Source: CAZYVA01 sp964650695 (lineage in GTDB: Bacteria > Bacillota > Clostridia > Lachnospirales > Lachnospiraceae). From it: a stretch of DNA of 62,205 nucleotides. The stretch lies in the NCBI GenBank assembly GCA_964650695.1, contig CAZYVA010000003.1:1-62205 (forward strand). The letters are read 5' to 3'. The position numbers were made by a program, and so were the translations under genes. Positions 14,332 to 22,589 of this stretch are shown piece after piece; positions within the stretch are counted from its first letter, which is position 1, and every line of letters begins with the position of its first letter. A model generated the notes under the pieces. That model searched no databases. It saw only the letters and a program-made list of their open reading frames with translations, and had not been told where the DNA came from.

Positions 14332-15495
14332 ATGCAGGCAGTTACAAACGATATCTGTTACGTAGGAGTCAATGACCATGACATAGACCTTTTTGAAGGG
14401 ATGTATGCCGTGCCAAACGGCATGGCGTATAATTCCTATGCCATCATGGATGAAAAAATTGCCGTCATGGACACCGTAGACGCAAAATTCGGTGACGCGT
14501 GGCTTAGCAACCTGAAAAAAGCCTTGAAAGGACGCGCCCCGGATTATCTTGTCATCCAGCATATGGAACCGGACCATTCCGCGAACATCCCAAAATTCAT
14601 GGAGGAATACCCGTCCGCGAAAATCGTGGGGAATGCACAGACCTTTAAAATGATAGGGAATTTTTTCCCAGGGCTGGATCTGGACGGAAAAAAAGAAGTG
14701 GTCGCAAACAATGCGGTATTGTCACTGGGCCGCCATGCATTGACCTTTGTGTTTGCCCCGATGGTACACTGGCCGGAGGTTATGGTGACTTATGACCGGA
14801 AGGATCAAACGCTCTTTTCCGCTGATGGATTCGGCAAGTTCGGAGCGCTGGACGTCAAAGAGGACTGGGCTTGCGAGGCAAGGCGGTACTATTTTGGGAT
14901 TGTAGGAAAATACGGTGCGCAGGTACAGGCGCTTATGAAAAAAATATCGGACCTGGATATCCAGGCCATCTGCCCGCTGCATGGGCCGGTCCTGACAGAA
15001 AATCTTGCATATTATCTGAAGCTCTATGATACATGGTCTTCCTATGGGGTAGAATCCGAAGGAGTCATGATTGCCTATACCTCCATTTACGGCAATACGA
15101 AAAAAGCAGTGGAGATCCTTGCCGGAAAGCTAGAGGAAAAGGGCTGCCCGAAAGTCGTTGTATGCGATCTCGCAAGAGAGGATATGTCCGAAGCCGTTGA
15201 GGACGCTTTCTGCTATGGCAGGCTGGTACTGGCTACCACGACTTACAATGGAGAGATTTTCCCATTCATGAGAGCGTTCATAGAACATCTGACCGAACGC
15301 AATTACCAGAACCGCACCATCGGCCTGATTGAAAACGGAACCTGGGCGCCGGCGGCGGCAAAGTGCATGAAAGCGATGTTTGAAAAAAGCAAAAATATCA
15401 CCTGGCTCGATACAACGGTTACGATCCAGTCCGCGCTAAAAGAAGCGGACGGGCAGAAACTAGAGGAGATGGCGCAGGAGCTTGTAAGGAAGTGA
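14332..15495 (+). CDS. Flavodiiron protein (oxygen/nitric oxide reductase, FprA type)
   Basis: Cytoplasmic enzyme reducing O2 to water or NO to N2O for oxidative and nitrosative stress protection in anaerobes. The 387-residue protein has an N-terminal metallo-beta-lactamase-like diiron domain (1-245) with HMEPDH at about 81-86, AHWPE-like APMVHWPEVM and CPLHGPVL, and a C-terminal flavodoxin domain (about 250-387) with FMN-binding YTSIYGNTKKA. There is no rubredoxin domain, so it takes electrons from a separate carrier. GTGAGGAG precedes the ATG. A Nim-like flavoprotein follows after 24 nt, probably cotranscribed. Confidence 0.93.
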   Translation: MQAVTNDICYVGVNDHDIDLFEGMYAVPNGMAYNSYAIMDEKIAVMDTVDAKFGDAWLSNLKKALKGRAPDYLVIQHMEPDHSANIPKFMEEYPSAKIVGNAQTFKMIGNFFPGLDLDGKKEVVANNAVLSLGRHALTFVFAPMVHWPEVMVTYDRKDQTLFSADGFGKFGALDVKEDWACEARRYYFGIVGKYGAQVQALMKKISDLDIQAICPLHGPVLTENLAYYLKLYDTWSSYGVESEGVMIAYTSIYGNTKKAVEILAGKLEEKGCPKVVVCDLAREDMSEAVEDAFCYGRLVLATTTYNGEIFPFMRAFIEHLTERNYQNRTIGLIENGTWAPAAAKCMKAMFEKSKNITWLDTTVTIQSALKEADGQKLEEMAQELVRK

Positions 15496-15519
15496 TGGAC
15501 GCGCGCAGGAAAGCGGAAG

Positions 15520-15996
15520 ATGGATATGAGAAGAAAAGACAGGGAGATCCAGGAATTTGCAACGATCAAAGCGATGATTGACGAATGCGCAATCATCCGC
15601 CTGGGGCTTGCGGATGGGGAGTGCCCCTATATCGTGCCGCTGAACTTTGCCTACACCGAGCAGGACGGGAAATTGGCATTCTACGTCCACGGCGCGATGG
15701 CGGGTAGGAAATACGAATTGATGAAAAGGAACGGGAAATGCTCTTTTGAGATGGATATCCCTCTGAAGCTGGACTGCATCCCGGAGAGAAAGGATGTTAC
15801 CATGCGCTATAAAAGCGTCATGGGAACCGCAGAGATCACTTTCCTGGAAGGCGACGAAAAGCAGAAAGCCCTTGATGATATCATCATGGCAAGATACGAA
15901 GAAACGAAGGATTTTGAATATAACAGGAACGCTGTCAAAGTGACAGCCGTGGCAAAGCTATCCGTCATTGACATAACGGCAAAGGCGAACCAGTGA
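15520..15996 (+). CDS. Pyridoxamine 5'-phosphate oxidase-fold flavoprotein (Nim-like)
   Basis: 158-residue protein of the split-barrel FMN-binding fold related to NimA nitroimidazole reductases. Visible: the N-terminal MRRKDREI helix, CAIIRLGLADGECPYIVPLN (about 24-43) and FYVHGAMAGRKYELMKRN (about 54-72), both characteristic of this group. It probably binds FMN and reduces small molecules; substrate unknown. It follows the flavodiiron gene by 24 nt and ends at a strong bidirectional terminator, so the two form an operon linked to oxidative stress or redox disposal (inference). Drug resistance should not be assumed from the family. Confidence 0.82.
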   Translation: MDMRRKDREIQEFATIKAMIDECAIIRLGLADGECPYIVPLNFAYTEQDGKLAFYVHGAMAGRKYELMKRNGKCSFEMDIPLKLDCIPERKDVTMRYKSVMGTAEITFLEGDEKQKALDDIIMARYEETKDFEYNRNAVKVTAVAKLSVIDITAKANQ

Positions 15997-16055
15997 AAAT
16001 CCCCCAGGGTTCCTATAGTAGGGGCAGCGGGGCCTTGCAGGGCTCCACCCTATAG

Positions 16056-16091
16056 AAAACAGGCGGCAATCCATACGTTGCCGCCTGTTTT
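16056..16091. terminator. Bidirectional intrinsic terminator
   Basis: Perfect 14-bp stem AAAACAGGCGGCAA / TTGCCGCCTGTTTT (16056-16069, 16078-16091) with an 8-nt loop; A- and T-ends serve both strands. It separates the plus-strand Nim-like gene from the minus-strand rnf operon. An imperfect palindrome (CTATAG...CTATAG) lies just before it at about 16013-16055. Confidence 0.9.
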
Positions 16092-16119
16092 ACTGCTCCC
16101 CTGCTTTTGCCAGTCATGA

Positions 16120-16911
16120 TCAGCAAATGATCTTCTTCGGGCATTTCTCCACGCACGCCCCGCAGTTCGTGCATTTCTCCGGATCGATATGCGCAATGTT
16201 GTCTACCACTTTCACCGCGCCAAACTTGCAGGCCCTCTCACACGCCTTACACCCGATACATCCTGCCGAACAAGCCTGCATGACGGCTTTGCCTTTATCC
16301 CTGGAATTGCACTGCACAAGATGCTTCTGCCCGTAAGGAACCAGTTCGATCAAATTCTTCGGGCAGATAGCCACGCATTTGCCGCACGCCTTACAAGCCT
16401 CCTTGTCCACTACCGCGATCCCGTCCACGATATGGATCGCATCAAACGGGCAGGCATCCACACAGCTTCCTTCGCCCAGGCATCCATAATTACAGGCTTT
16501 CGGACCGCCGCTCTGCATCATGTTTGCCATGATGCAGTCATTTAACCCATAATACTCATAACTCTGTTTTGCTTTCTCACAGGTGCCTGCGCATTTCACA
16601 AACGCGACCTGGCGTACCTGTTCGCCAGCTTCCTGCCCCATGATAGCCGCAACCTTTTCCGCCACCGGAGCGCCGCCGACCGGACATCCGCCGACCGCCG
16701 CCTCGCCCTTGACGATCGCCGCCGCAAGGCCGGAACATCCCGGATATCCGCATCCTCCGCAGTTGTTCCCCGGAAGCACGCCCAAAATCGCTTCTTCCCT
16801 CTCATCTGCTTCCACCGCAAATTTATTCCCGGCAAATCCAAGGAACAGACCGATGAATAAGCCGGTGCCGCCGACCACGACAGCGGCAATGATAATCCCT
16901 GTAATGCTCAT
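16120..16911 (-). CDS. rnfB: Rnf complex subunit B (iron-sulfur ferredoxin-like)
   Basis: Membrane-anchored electron entry subunit that accepts electrons from ferredoxin in the ferredoxin:NAD+ oxidoreductase. In 263 residues: an N-terminal membrane helix (about 5-28), a 4Fe-4S motif in NNCGGCGYPGC (about 49-59), and three ferredoxin-type clusters in the C-terminal half (CKACGKCVAICP, CIGCKACERAC, CTNCGACVEKCP), plus CPFDA. It is the last gene of rnfCDGEAB, 13 nt after rnfA, and ends before a strong terminator. Confidence 0.95.
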   Translation of the reverse strand: MSITGIIIAAVVVGGTGLFIGLFLGFAGNKFAVEADEREEAILGVLPGNNCGGCGYPGCSGLAAAIVKGEAAVGGCPVGGAPVAEKVAAIMGQEAGEQVRQVAFVKCAGTCEKAKQSYEYYGLNDCIMANMMQSGGPKACNYGCLGEGSCVDACPFDAIHIVDGIAVVDKEACKACGKCVAICPKNLIELVPYGQKHLVQCNSRDKGKAVMQACSAGCIGCKACERACKFGAVKVVDNIAHIDPEKCTNCGACVEKCPKKIIC

Positions 16912-16924
16912 AAGTTCGTCCCTC

Positions 16925-17515
16925 CTAAATCAACCCTGAGAACCCAAAGAACGCAATCGACATCAGCGCCGCGGTAATCAGCACGATCGGCGTCCCCTGG
17001 AAAGACTCGGAAATATCGTTATACTCCATCTTCTCTCGTAGCCCAGCCATGATCACGATCGCTATCAGGAAGCCAACGCTGGTCCCGACGCCATTGAGCA
17101 CGCCCTGGAGGATGGTATATTCTTTCTGGACATTCGTCAAAGCCACGCCTAAAACCGCACAGTTTGTCGTAATCAAAGGAAGATACACGCCCAGGGACTG
17201 ATACAGCGACGGCATGGATTTTTTCAGGAACATCTCTACGAACTGGACCAGGCACGCAATGACAAGGATAAACACGATGGTCTGCAGATAAACCAGCTTG
17301 CCGCCCATGATTGCCTTATTCGCGAGAATGAATTTATAAATCACGCCTGATACAAAAGAGGCGATCGTAATGACGAACACAACGGCCACGCCCATGCCGG
17401 AGGCTGTCTCGATCTTCTTTGAGACGCCAAGGAACGGGCAGATGCCAAGGAACTGGCTGAGCACGACATTGTTCACCAATGCGGAACCAATCGCAATAAT
17501 CAATAATTCTTTCAT
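16925..17515 (-). CDS. rnfA: Rnf complex subunit A (membrane)
   Basis: Integral membrane subunit of the ion-pumping Rnf complex, paralogous to RnfE. The 196-residue protein has six predicted membrane segments and the family sequences NNVVLSQFLGICPFLG (about 15-30) and TTNCAVLGVAL. The start at 17515 (MKELLI) has AGGAGGGG upstream; a longer in-frame start 24 codons earlier lies inside rnfE. rnfE ends 4 nt upstream. Confidence 0.95.
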   Translation of the reverse strand: MKELLIIAIGSALVNNVVLSQFLGICPFLGVSKKIETASGMGVAVVFVITIASFVSGVIYKFILANKAIMGGKLVYLQTIVFILVIACLVQFVEMFLKKSMPSLYQSLGVYLPLITTNCAVLGVALTNVQKEYTILQGVLNGVGTSVGFLIAIVIMAGLREKMEYNDISESFQGTPIVLITAALMSIAFFGFSGLI

Positions 17516-17519
17516 TTCT

Positions 17520-18257
17520 CTACCCCTCCTGTCCTTTTCCGTTTCCCGCCGGGAATACATTCCCATCACAACCGCCGCAGGAAGCACACCCGCCGGACGC
17601 GCATCCTGCGCCGGACGCCACCGGTTTACCTTTCTTCTTGGCTTTATTCTTGACCTTGTTCTGCAGCGCTGTCAAAGCAGCCAGCACAAGGAATGCCCCT
17701 GGCGCCAGGATGAAAATCGTCACTGGGACATAGCCCGCTTTTCCTGCGGAAACATCCGCCAGCGGCAGGAGCTGCGCCCCGAAAATCGCACCGGAACCTA
17801 TCAGCTCACGGACAATGCCGATCGATGTCAGGCCAACCGTAAAGCCAAGCCCCATGCCGATCCCATCGAACATGGATGGAAGCACCGGGTTTTTGGAAGC
17901 GTAGCTTTCCGCGCGCCCAAGGATAATGCAGTTTACCACGATCAGAGGGATATAGATGCCCAGCGCATCATACAGGCTTGGCACAAACCCTTCCAGAAGG
18001 AACTGCACCATCGTTACGAAAGACGCCACCACCACGATGAACGCCGGAATACGGAGAGAATCCGGAATGATCTTGCGCAGCGCAGAGATCATAATATTGG
18101 ATAACACTAAAACCACCGTTGTGGAAAGCCCCATACCTAAACCGTTGATAGCGGAAGTCGTGACCGCCAGTGTCGGACACATGCCCAGCATCAACACGAA
18201 GGTAGGATTTTCTTTGACAATACCGTTATATAAACGTTCTGTACAGCTATTCATCAT
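17520..18257 (-). CDS. rnfE: Rnf complex subunit E (membrane) with a cysteine-rich tail
   Basis: Integral membrane subunit of Rnf. The core (about 1-200) has six membrane segments and family blocks NPTFVLMLGMCPTLAVTT and IVVNCIILGRAE. Odd: after the last helix a basic linker (KNKAKKKGK) leads to a Gly/Cys-rich tail with Cys219, 224, 227 and 230 (GCASGGCASCGGC). This makes the protein 245 residues, longer than proteobacterial RnfE (about 200-230). AAAGGAGG precedes the ATG pair. It lies 12 nt after rnfG. Confidence 0.93.
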   Translation of the reverse strand: MMNSCTERLYNGIVKENPTFVLMLGMCPTLAVTTSAINGLGMGLSTTVVLVLSNIMISALRKIIPDSLRIPAFIVVVASFVTMVQFLLEGFVPSLYDALGIYIPLIVVNCIILGRAESYASKNPVLPSMFDGIGMGLGFTVGLTSIGIVRELIGSGAIFGAQLLPLADVSAGKAGYVPVTIFILAPGAFLVLAALTALQNKVKNKAKKKGKPVASGAGCASGGCASCGGCDGNVFPAGNGKGQEG

Positions 18258-18269
18258 TCACTACCTCCT

Positions 18270-18848
18270 TTAAAATGCATTCTGATAATAAGCCAGGGCG
18301 ACATTGACAGCCCCGGTAAACGCCCTGGATGTGATGGTCGCGCCGCTTAAAGCGTCAATAGGTTCTCCTGAGCCGCCATCCTTGGAGACATAGAACTGAT
18401 CGGTCTGCTTTCCGACGTACTGCCCGTAGAAGCTGGGGTCTGTCGAGCGCATCCCAAGCCCCGCCGTCTCGCTGATGGAAAGTATCGATATGCCGCTCAC
18501 GGTCCCGTCAGACGTGATCCCCACGGTGATCTGGATATCGCCGCCGTAGCCTTCCTTGTCTGTCGTCGTGATGACATAGCCCGCTTCGCCCGCCTTACAG
18601 ACTTCATCCACCGTTGCGTTTGCCCCTGTCGCCGAGATTGCCGCGGACGCCGCTTCCTTGTCCACATCCACCGCCTCGAAGCCCGATGCGTCTTCCTCCG
18701 GGAAGACAGCCTGCCACGCTTCTTTCTTGGCAGTATCCTGCGCCTGCGCGATCGGATCTTTCGTGATCTCATAAACAAACCCCAGCGCAAGCCCCGCAAT
18801 CAGCGTAATCGCGGTAAGTACTAAAGTGTTTTTCATTGTCTTGTTCAT
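18270..18848 (-). CDS. rnfG: Rnf complex subunit G (covalent FMN)
   Basis: Single-span membrane protein with an external FMN-binding domain carrying a covalently bound FMN. In 192 residues: one N-terminal membrane helix (about 8-28) and the flavinylation motif in DALSGATITSRAFT near residue 172, where the second Thr is the expected FMN site. It overlaps the rnfD stop by 1 nt, indicating translational coupling. Confidence 0.94.
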   Translation of the reverse strand: MNKTMKNTLVLTAITLIAGLALGFVYEITKDPIAQAQDTAKKEAWQAVFPEEDASGFEAVDVDKEAASAAISATGANATVDEVCKAGEAGYVITTTDKEGYGGDIQITVGITSDGTVSGISILSISETAGLGMRSTDPSFYGQYVGKQTDQFYVSKDGGSGEPIDALSGATITSRAFTGAVNVALAYYQNAF

Positions 18849-19798
18849 TATTTCTCTCCTCCTTTACCAAAAGGTTTTGGAAGAGTAACCCTCTCAATCA
18901 GCGGGACGAAAAGGTTACTGATGATGATTGCATAGGATACGCCCTCCGAGGATCCTCCAAACAGCCTGAACAGGCCGGTCAATATCCCCAGGAGCGCGCC
19001 ATACACATACTGCCCTTTCTTCGTGATCGGGGACGTCACATAGTCCGTCGCCATGAACCACGCGCCCAGCATCAGTCCGCCGCCGCACAAGTGCGCCGTG
19101 ATGTACTGCGGATCAAAAAACCCTGCCCCCGCCTCGGAAAACGGCCCGAAGATGCCGATGAAAAGCACAAACGTCACAATGTATGTACCAGGGATCCGCA
19201 GGTCGATAATGCCCATCAAGATAAGGAAAATCGCCCCTATGATGATGGCAATCACGCTTGTCTCCCCAATCGTCCCCGGAATCGTCCCAAGAAGCATATC
19301 CATACTGTTGACAGCCTCGCCCGCTTTCAGGTTCGCCAGCGGCGTCGGCCCGGTCACGCCGTCATAGATGAAAGTCGTCATCTGGCTGGTGAAGGAAATC
19401 AAAAGGAAACATCTTGCCCCCAGCGCCGGGTTCATAAAATTCTGCCCCAAGCCGCCAAAAAGCTGCTTGACAACCAGGATCCCAAATACGCTGCCCAGCG
19501 CGCCCATCCACCACGGGGCGGTCGGCGGCATATTCAGTCCCAGCAAAAGCCCGGTCACGACCGCGCTGAAATCATTGATCGTCACTTTTTTATGCATCAG
19601 TTTTTCATATACGTATTCTGTCAATACCGCGGCCGCTGTCGTCGTAACCAGCATCCCCAGCGCGGGCAGCCCAAAATTCCATACACCGAAAGCCGAAGCC
19701 GGTAAAAGCGCGATGACAACCATCAGCATGATTTTGCCGGAGGTTGCTTTGGAGCGTATATGCGGTGAAGACGACATTTTCAAATTAAGCTCACTCAC
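18848..19798 (-). CDS. rnfD: Rnf complex subunit D (membrane, covalent FMN)
   Basis: Integral membrane subunit homologous to NqrB. The 316-residue protein has about eight to nine hydrophobic segments, the N-terminal SSPHIRSKATSGKIMLMV typical of RnfD, and DGVTGPTPLANLKAG near residue 145, where the Thr after GP is the likely FMN attachment site. The gap from rnfC is 22 nt. Confidence 0.94.
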   Translation of the reverse strand: MSELNLKMSSSPHIRSKATSGKIMLMVVIALLPASAFGVWNFGLPALGMLVTTTAAAVLTEYVYEKLMHKKVTINDFSAVVTGLLLGLNMPPTAPWWMGALGSVFGILVVKQLFGGLGQNFMNPALGARCFLLISFTSQMTTFIYDGVTGPTPLANLKAGEAVNSMDMLLGTIPGTIGETSVIAIIIGAIFLILMGIIDLRIPGTYIVTFVLFIGIFGPFSEAGAGFFDPQYITAHLCGGGLMLGAWFMATDYVTSPITKKGQYVYGALLGILTGLFRLFGGSSEGVSYAIIISNLFVPLIERVTLPKPFGKGGEK

Positions 19799-19820
19799 TG
19801 TTTTTCACCTCTTCCTCTCT

Positions 19821-21143
19821 CTACTTTTTCTTCTTACGGTTTGCCAGCACAATCTTCCTCATGGAGCCGATCGCCTGCTTGAGCTGCCGTTTTGCCGGAC
19901 AGACAAAGCTGCAGGATCCGCACTCCATGCACTCCATGCCCTCATGCGCCTCAAACGCGGCGCTGTCCTGGCGCTCCGCATACTTCGCCAGCCTTGACGG
20001 AATCAGGCGGCTCGGGCAGGCGTCCACGCACCGCCCACAATTGATACATGGCGTCGGCTCATACTGTGCAACTTCATCCTTCGTCAGGCAGAGGATGGAG
20101 GAGGAAGTTTTTGTTACCGGGACATCCAGCGTATACATGGAAAATCCCATCATCGGCCCACCGGAGATCACTTTTTCCGGCTCGGTCTTAAAACCGCCCG
20201 CCGCCTCGACGATCTCCGCCTGGTTCATCCCAATCGGCACAAGAAAATTCCCCGTCGCGGCAACCGCGTCCCCACTGCATGTCAGGACACGCTCTATGGA
20301 CGGCTTCCCTTCCACAACCGCGCCGTATATATTGATCATTGTCTCCACATTATCAACCACGCAGCCCGCGTCCGCCGGAAGCATCGCGGAATTGATCGCC
20401 CGCCCGGTCAAAGCGTAAATCAACTGGCGCTCGCCGCCCTGCGGGTACTTTGTCTTCAGTGCAAGCACTTCCATACGCGGCTCATCCTTGGTAAGCTCTT
20501 TCAATTTGGCAATGCAGTCCGGCTTGTTGTCTTCCACGCCGAAAATCCCCTTTGCATTGTCAAAGAGCTTCAACACAGCCCGCATACCGCCGACAATCTT
20601 TTCCGGCGTCTCCATCATCCTACGGTAATCAGCGGTAATATACGGCTCGCATTCCGCGCAGTTCGCGATCACGTAATCAATCTTGTCCGGCTCCTTAGGA
20701 GAGAGCTTCACCCTCGTCGGGAAGCCTGCACCTCCCATACCTACCACGCCCGCGTTGCCGATCGCGTTTAAAATTTCCTCTTTGGACATCTCATCCAGAG
20801 GCGTCACCGGCCCGTATTCCACTTCCTCATATAGCCCGTCATTTTCCACGACGATGCTGCCAACCATGCCCCCGGTCGGGTTCATATGCGGCTCAATCGC
20901 CTTAACCGTCCCCGATACAGAAGCATAAACCGGAGCGGAGACAAACCCGCCGGCTTCCGCGATCTTCTGGCCTCTGAGGACTCGATCCCCGACCCCGACA
21001 ACAGGGGAGGCAGGCGCGCCAATGTGCTGGGACGTCAGGAAAACCAGATCCCCTCTGGGCTGAAGCGCCGCGATTGCCTTGTCCTTTGCCAGGCTCTTGC
21101 CGTCATCCGGGTGGACTCCGCCCTTAAATGTTAACAATGCCAT
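19821..21143 (-). CDS. rnfC: Rnf complex subunit C (NADH/FMN and Fe-S)
   Basis: Peripheral cytoplasmic subunit that interacts with NAD and passes electrons to or from the membrane part. In 440 residues: the Gly-rich nucleotide/FMN region GNAGVVGMGGAGFPTRVK (about 131-148), CAECEPYITADYRRM, and two 4Fe-4S motifs, CINCGRCVDACP (about 373-384) and CMECGSCSFVCP (about 412-423). First gene of rnfCDGEAB. A promoter lies at 21320-21348 and the leader contains the R1L composite, whose R1 hairpin ends 27 nt before this start codon. Confidence 0.96.
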   Translation of the reverse strand: MALLTFKGGVHPDDGKSLAKDKAIAALQPRGDLVFLTSQHIGAPASPVVGVGDRVLRGQKIAEAGGFVSAPVYASVSGTVKAIEPHMNPTGGMVGSIVVENDGLYEEVEYGPVTPLDEMSKEEILNAIGNAGVVGMGGAGFPTRVKLSPKEPDKIDYVIANCAECEPYITADYRRMMETPEKIVGGMRAVLKLFDNAKGIFGVEDNKPDCIAKLKELTKDEPRMEVLALKTKYPQGGERQLIYALTGRAINSAMLPADAGCVVDNVETMINIYGAVVEGKPSIERVLTCSGDAVAATGNFLVPIGMNQAEIVEAAGGFKTEPEKVISGGPMMGFSMYTLDVPVTKTSSSILCLTKDEVAQYEPTPCINCGRCVDACPSRLIPSRLAKYAERQDSAAFEAHEGMECMECGSCSFVCPAKRQLKQAIGSMRKIVLANRKKKK

Positions 21144-21170
21144 CTCTCTTCCTTCCTTCCTTTATAATTC

Positions 21171-21291
21171 GTAATGATTCAGTACTTTCACAGTTACAAT
21201 GCAAGATCCATGAAAATCTGCTTCGCAGATGGGATGTTACATTTCTGGATTATGTTCTTACGGTCTCAGCGGCAAGCGCTTCGGCCTGTGC
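21171..21291 (+). repeat. Composite repeat R1L (121 nt) in the rnf leader
   Basis: Second copy of the element at 580-700. Includes an R1 element (21171-21197; on the minus strand GTAACTGT, loop GAAAGTACTGA, then ATCATTAC), ATCTGCTTCGCAGATGGGAT, and CGGTCTCAGCGGCAAGCGCT then TCGGCCTGTGC. It lies wholly inside the predicted 5' leader of rnfC. The stretch from 21292 to 21482 otherwise holds only the promoter and the rpsA terminator. Confidence 0.85.
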
Positions 21292-21319
21292 TGAATAATT
21301 ACTATGATCCTTTTATACC

Positions 21320-21348
21320 ACTATACAGGATTTCGACGCTTTTTTCCA
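21320..21348 (-). promoter_or_regulatory. Sigma-A-type promoter of the rnf operon
   Basis: On the minus strand TGGAAA (21343-21348), 17 nt, TATAGT (21320-21325). Start of transcription near 21313 gives a leader of about 170 nt. Confidence 0.55.
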
Positions 21349-21412
21349 GTAAATACGCCGGATTCCTTGTATATTTTCAGAAACATCCTGCTATTTTTTT
21401 AACACATAAAGA

Positions 21413-21434
21413 ATAGAGACCTCCCGGTCCCTAT
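21413..21434 (-). terminator. Terminator after rpsA
   Basis: On the minus strand ATAGGGACC, loop, GGTCTCTAT (one G-T pair), followed by TCTTTATG. It lies 48 nt past the rpsA stop. Confidence 0.6.
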
Positions 21435-21482
21435 CCACCATGCAATCTTTTCATTTGCAAAATCCACAAACCCTTTTTCCAG

Positions 21483-22589
21483 TTATTCTTCCGGGTCTTG
21501 CGCAGCTTCTTCAACTCTTTCCGCTTTCTTTTCGCCGATTGGCTCCAACGCTTTCATGCTCAGGCTGATCTTTTTCTCCGCCTCATGCAAATCCACCACT
21601 TTCGCTGTGATAATCTGCCCTACCGAGAGAACGTCCGACGGCTTATCCACATGCGCCCTGGAGATCTGTGAGACATGGAGCAATGCGTCAACACCTGGCG
21701 CAAGCTCAATAAATGCACCAAAATCCGTCATCCGCGCAACCCGCCCTTCCACGATGGAACCCACCGCGTATTTCTCAGCCGCGCCCATCCACGGATTGGT
21801 CTCCGGGAACTTCAGGCTGAGGGCTATCTTTGTCTCGCGGATATCCTTAATCAGGACAGTAAGCTTCTGCCCCACCTTGAAAACCTTTTTGGGGTTTTCC
21901 ACGCGCCCCCATGACATCTCAGAGATATGGAGCAGCCCATCCACGCCGCCCAAATCGACGAACGCGCCAAAATCCGTCACATTTTTAACAACACCTTCTA
22001 TCCTGTCCCCAACCTGCAGCGTCGCGAAAAGCTTCCTCTGCCTCTCCTCGCGCTCCGCGACCAGGAGCTGCCTCCTGTCGCCAATGATACGGTTCCTCCT
22101 TGGGTTGAACTCGCTGATCACAAACTCGATCTCCTGCCCCCGGTACTTGCCCAGGTCCTTTTCATATGTGTCCGATACAAGGCTCGCCGGGATAAATACC
22201 CGCGCCTCGTCCACGACAACGCTCAAGCCGCCGCCCAAGATCTGTGCAACAGGGGCTTTCAACACCTCATGGTTTTCAAAGGCTTCCTTCAGCCTTTCAT
22301 TTCCTTTTTCAGCCAACAGCCTCTTATATGTCAACAGAACCTGGCCATCCCCGTCGTTGACTTTCAGGACTTTCACCGTTATCGTGTCACCGACGGAAAC
22401 CATTGTAGTCAGATCAGCGCTGGAATCATTGGTGTATTCATTCCTCATAATGACACCGTCTGCTTTGCAGCCGATATTCAGAATAATCTCATCTGGCTTC
22501 ACATCAATGACAGTGCCATCCACCACTTCGCCATTTTTGATTGTTTTCCAGGAATCTTCCAGCATTTGCTCAAATGTTAATTCTGACAT
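21483..22589 (-). CDS. rpsA: S1-domain RNA-binding protein (ribosomal protein S1-like)
   Basis: RNA-binding protein assisting translation initiation. The 368-residue protein contains four S1 domains at about 20-88, 105-172, 190-258 and 272-342; the third and fourth are most canonical (VTDFGAFVDLGGVDGLLHIS, MTDFGAFIELAPGVDALLHV). It is shorter than the six-domain E. coli S1, as in most Firmicutes. The start at 22589 (MSELTFE) lies inside the ispH 3' end (20-nt overlap). A start 6 codons earlier is possible. In several Clostridia ispH and this gene are a single fused frame. Confidence 0.9.
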   Translation of the reverse strand: MSELTFEQMLEDSWKTIKNGEVVDGTVIDVKPDEIILNIGCKADGVIMRNEYTNDSSADLTTMVSVGDTITVKVLKVNDGDGQVLLTYKRLLAEKGNERLKEAFENHEVLKAPVAQILGGGLSVVVDEARVFIPASLVSDTYEKDLGKYRGQEIEFVISEFNPRRNRIIGDRRQLLVAEREERQRKLFATLQVGDRIEGVVKNVTDFGAFVDLGGVDGLLHISEMSWGRVENPKKVFKVGQKLTVLIKDIRETKIALSLKFPETNPWMGAAEKYAVGSIVEGRVARMTDFGAFIELAPGVDALLHVSQISRAHVDKPSDVLSVGQIITAKVVDLHEAEKKISLSMKALEPIGEKKAERVEEAAQDPEE

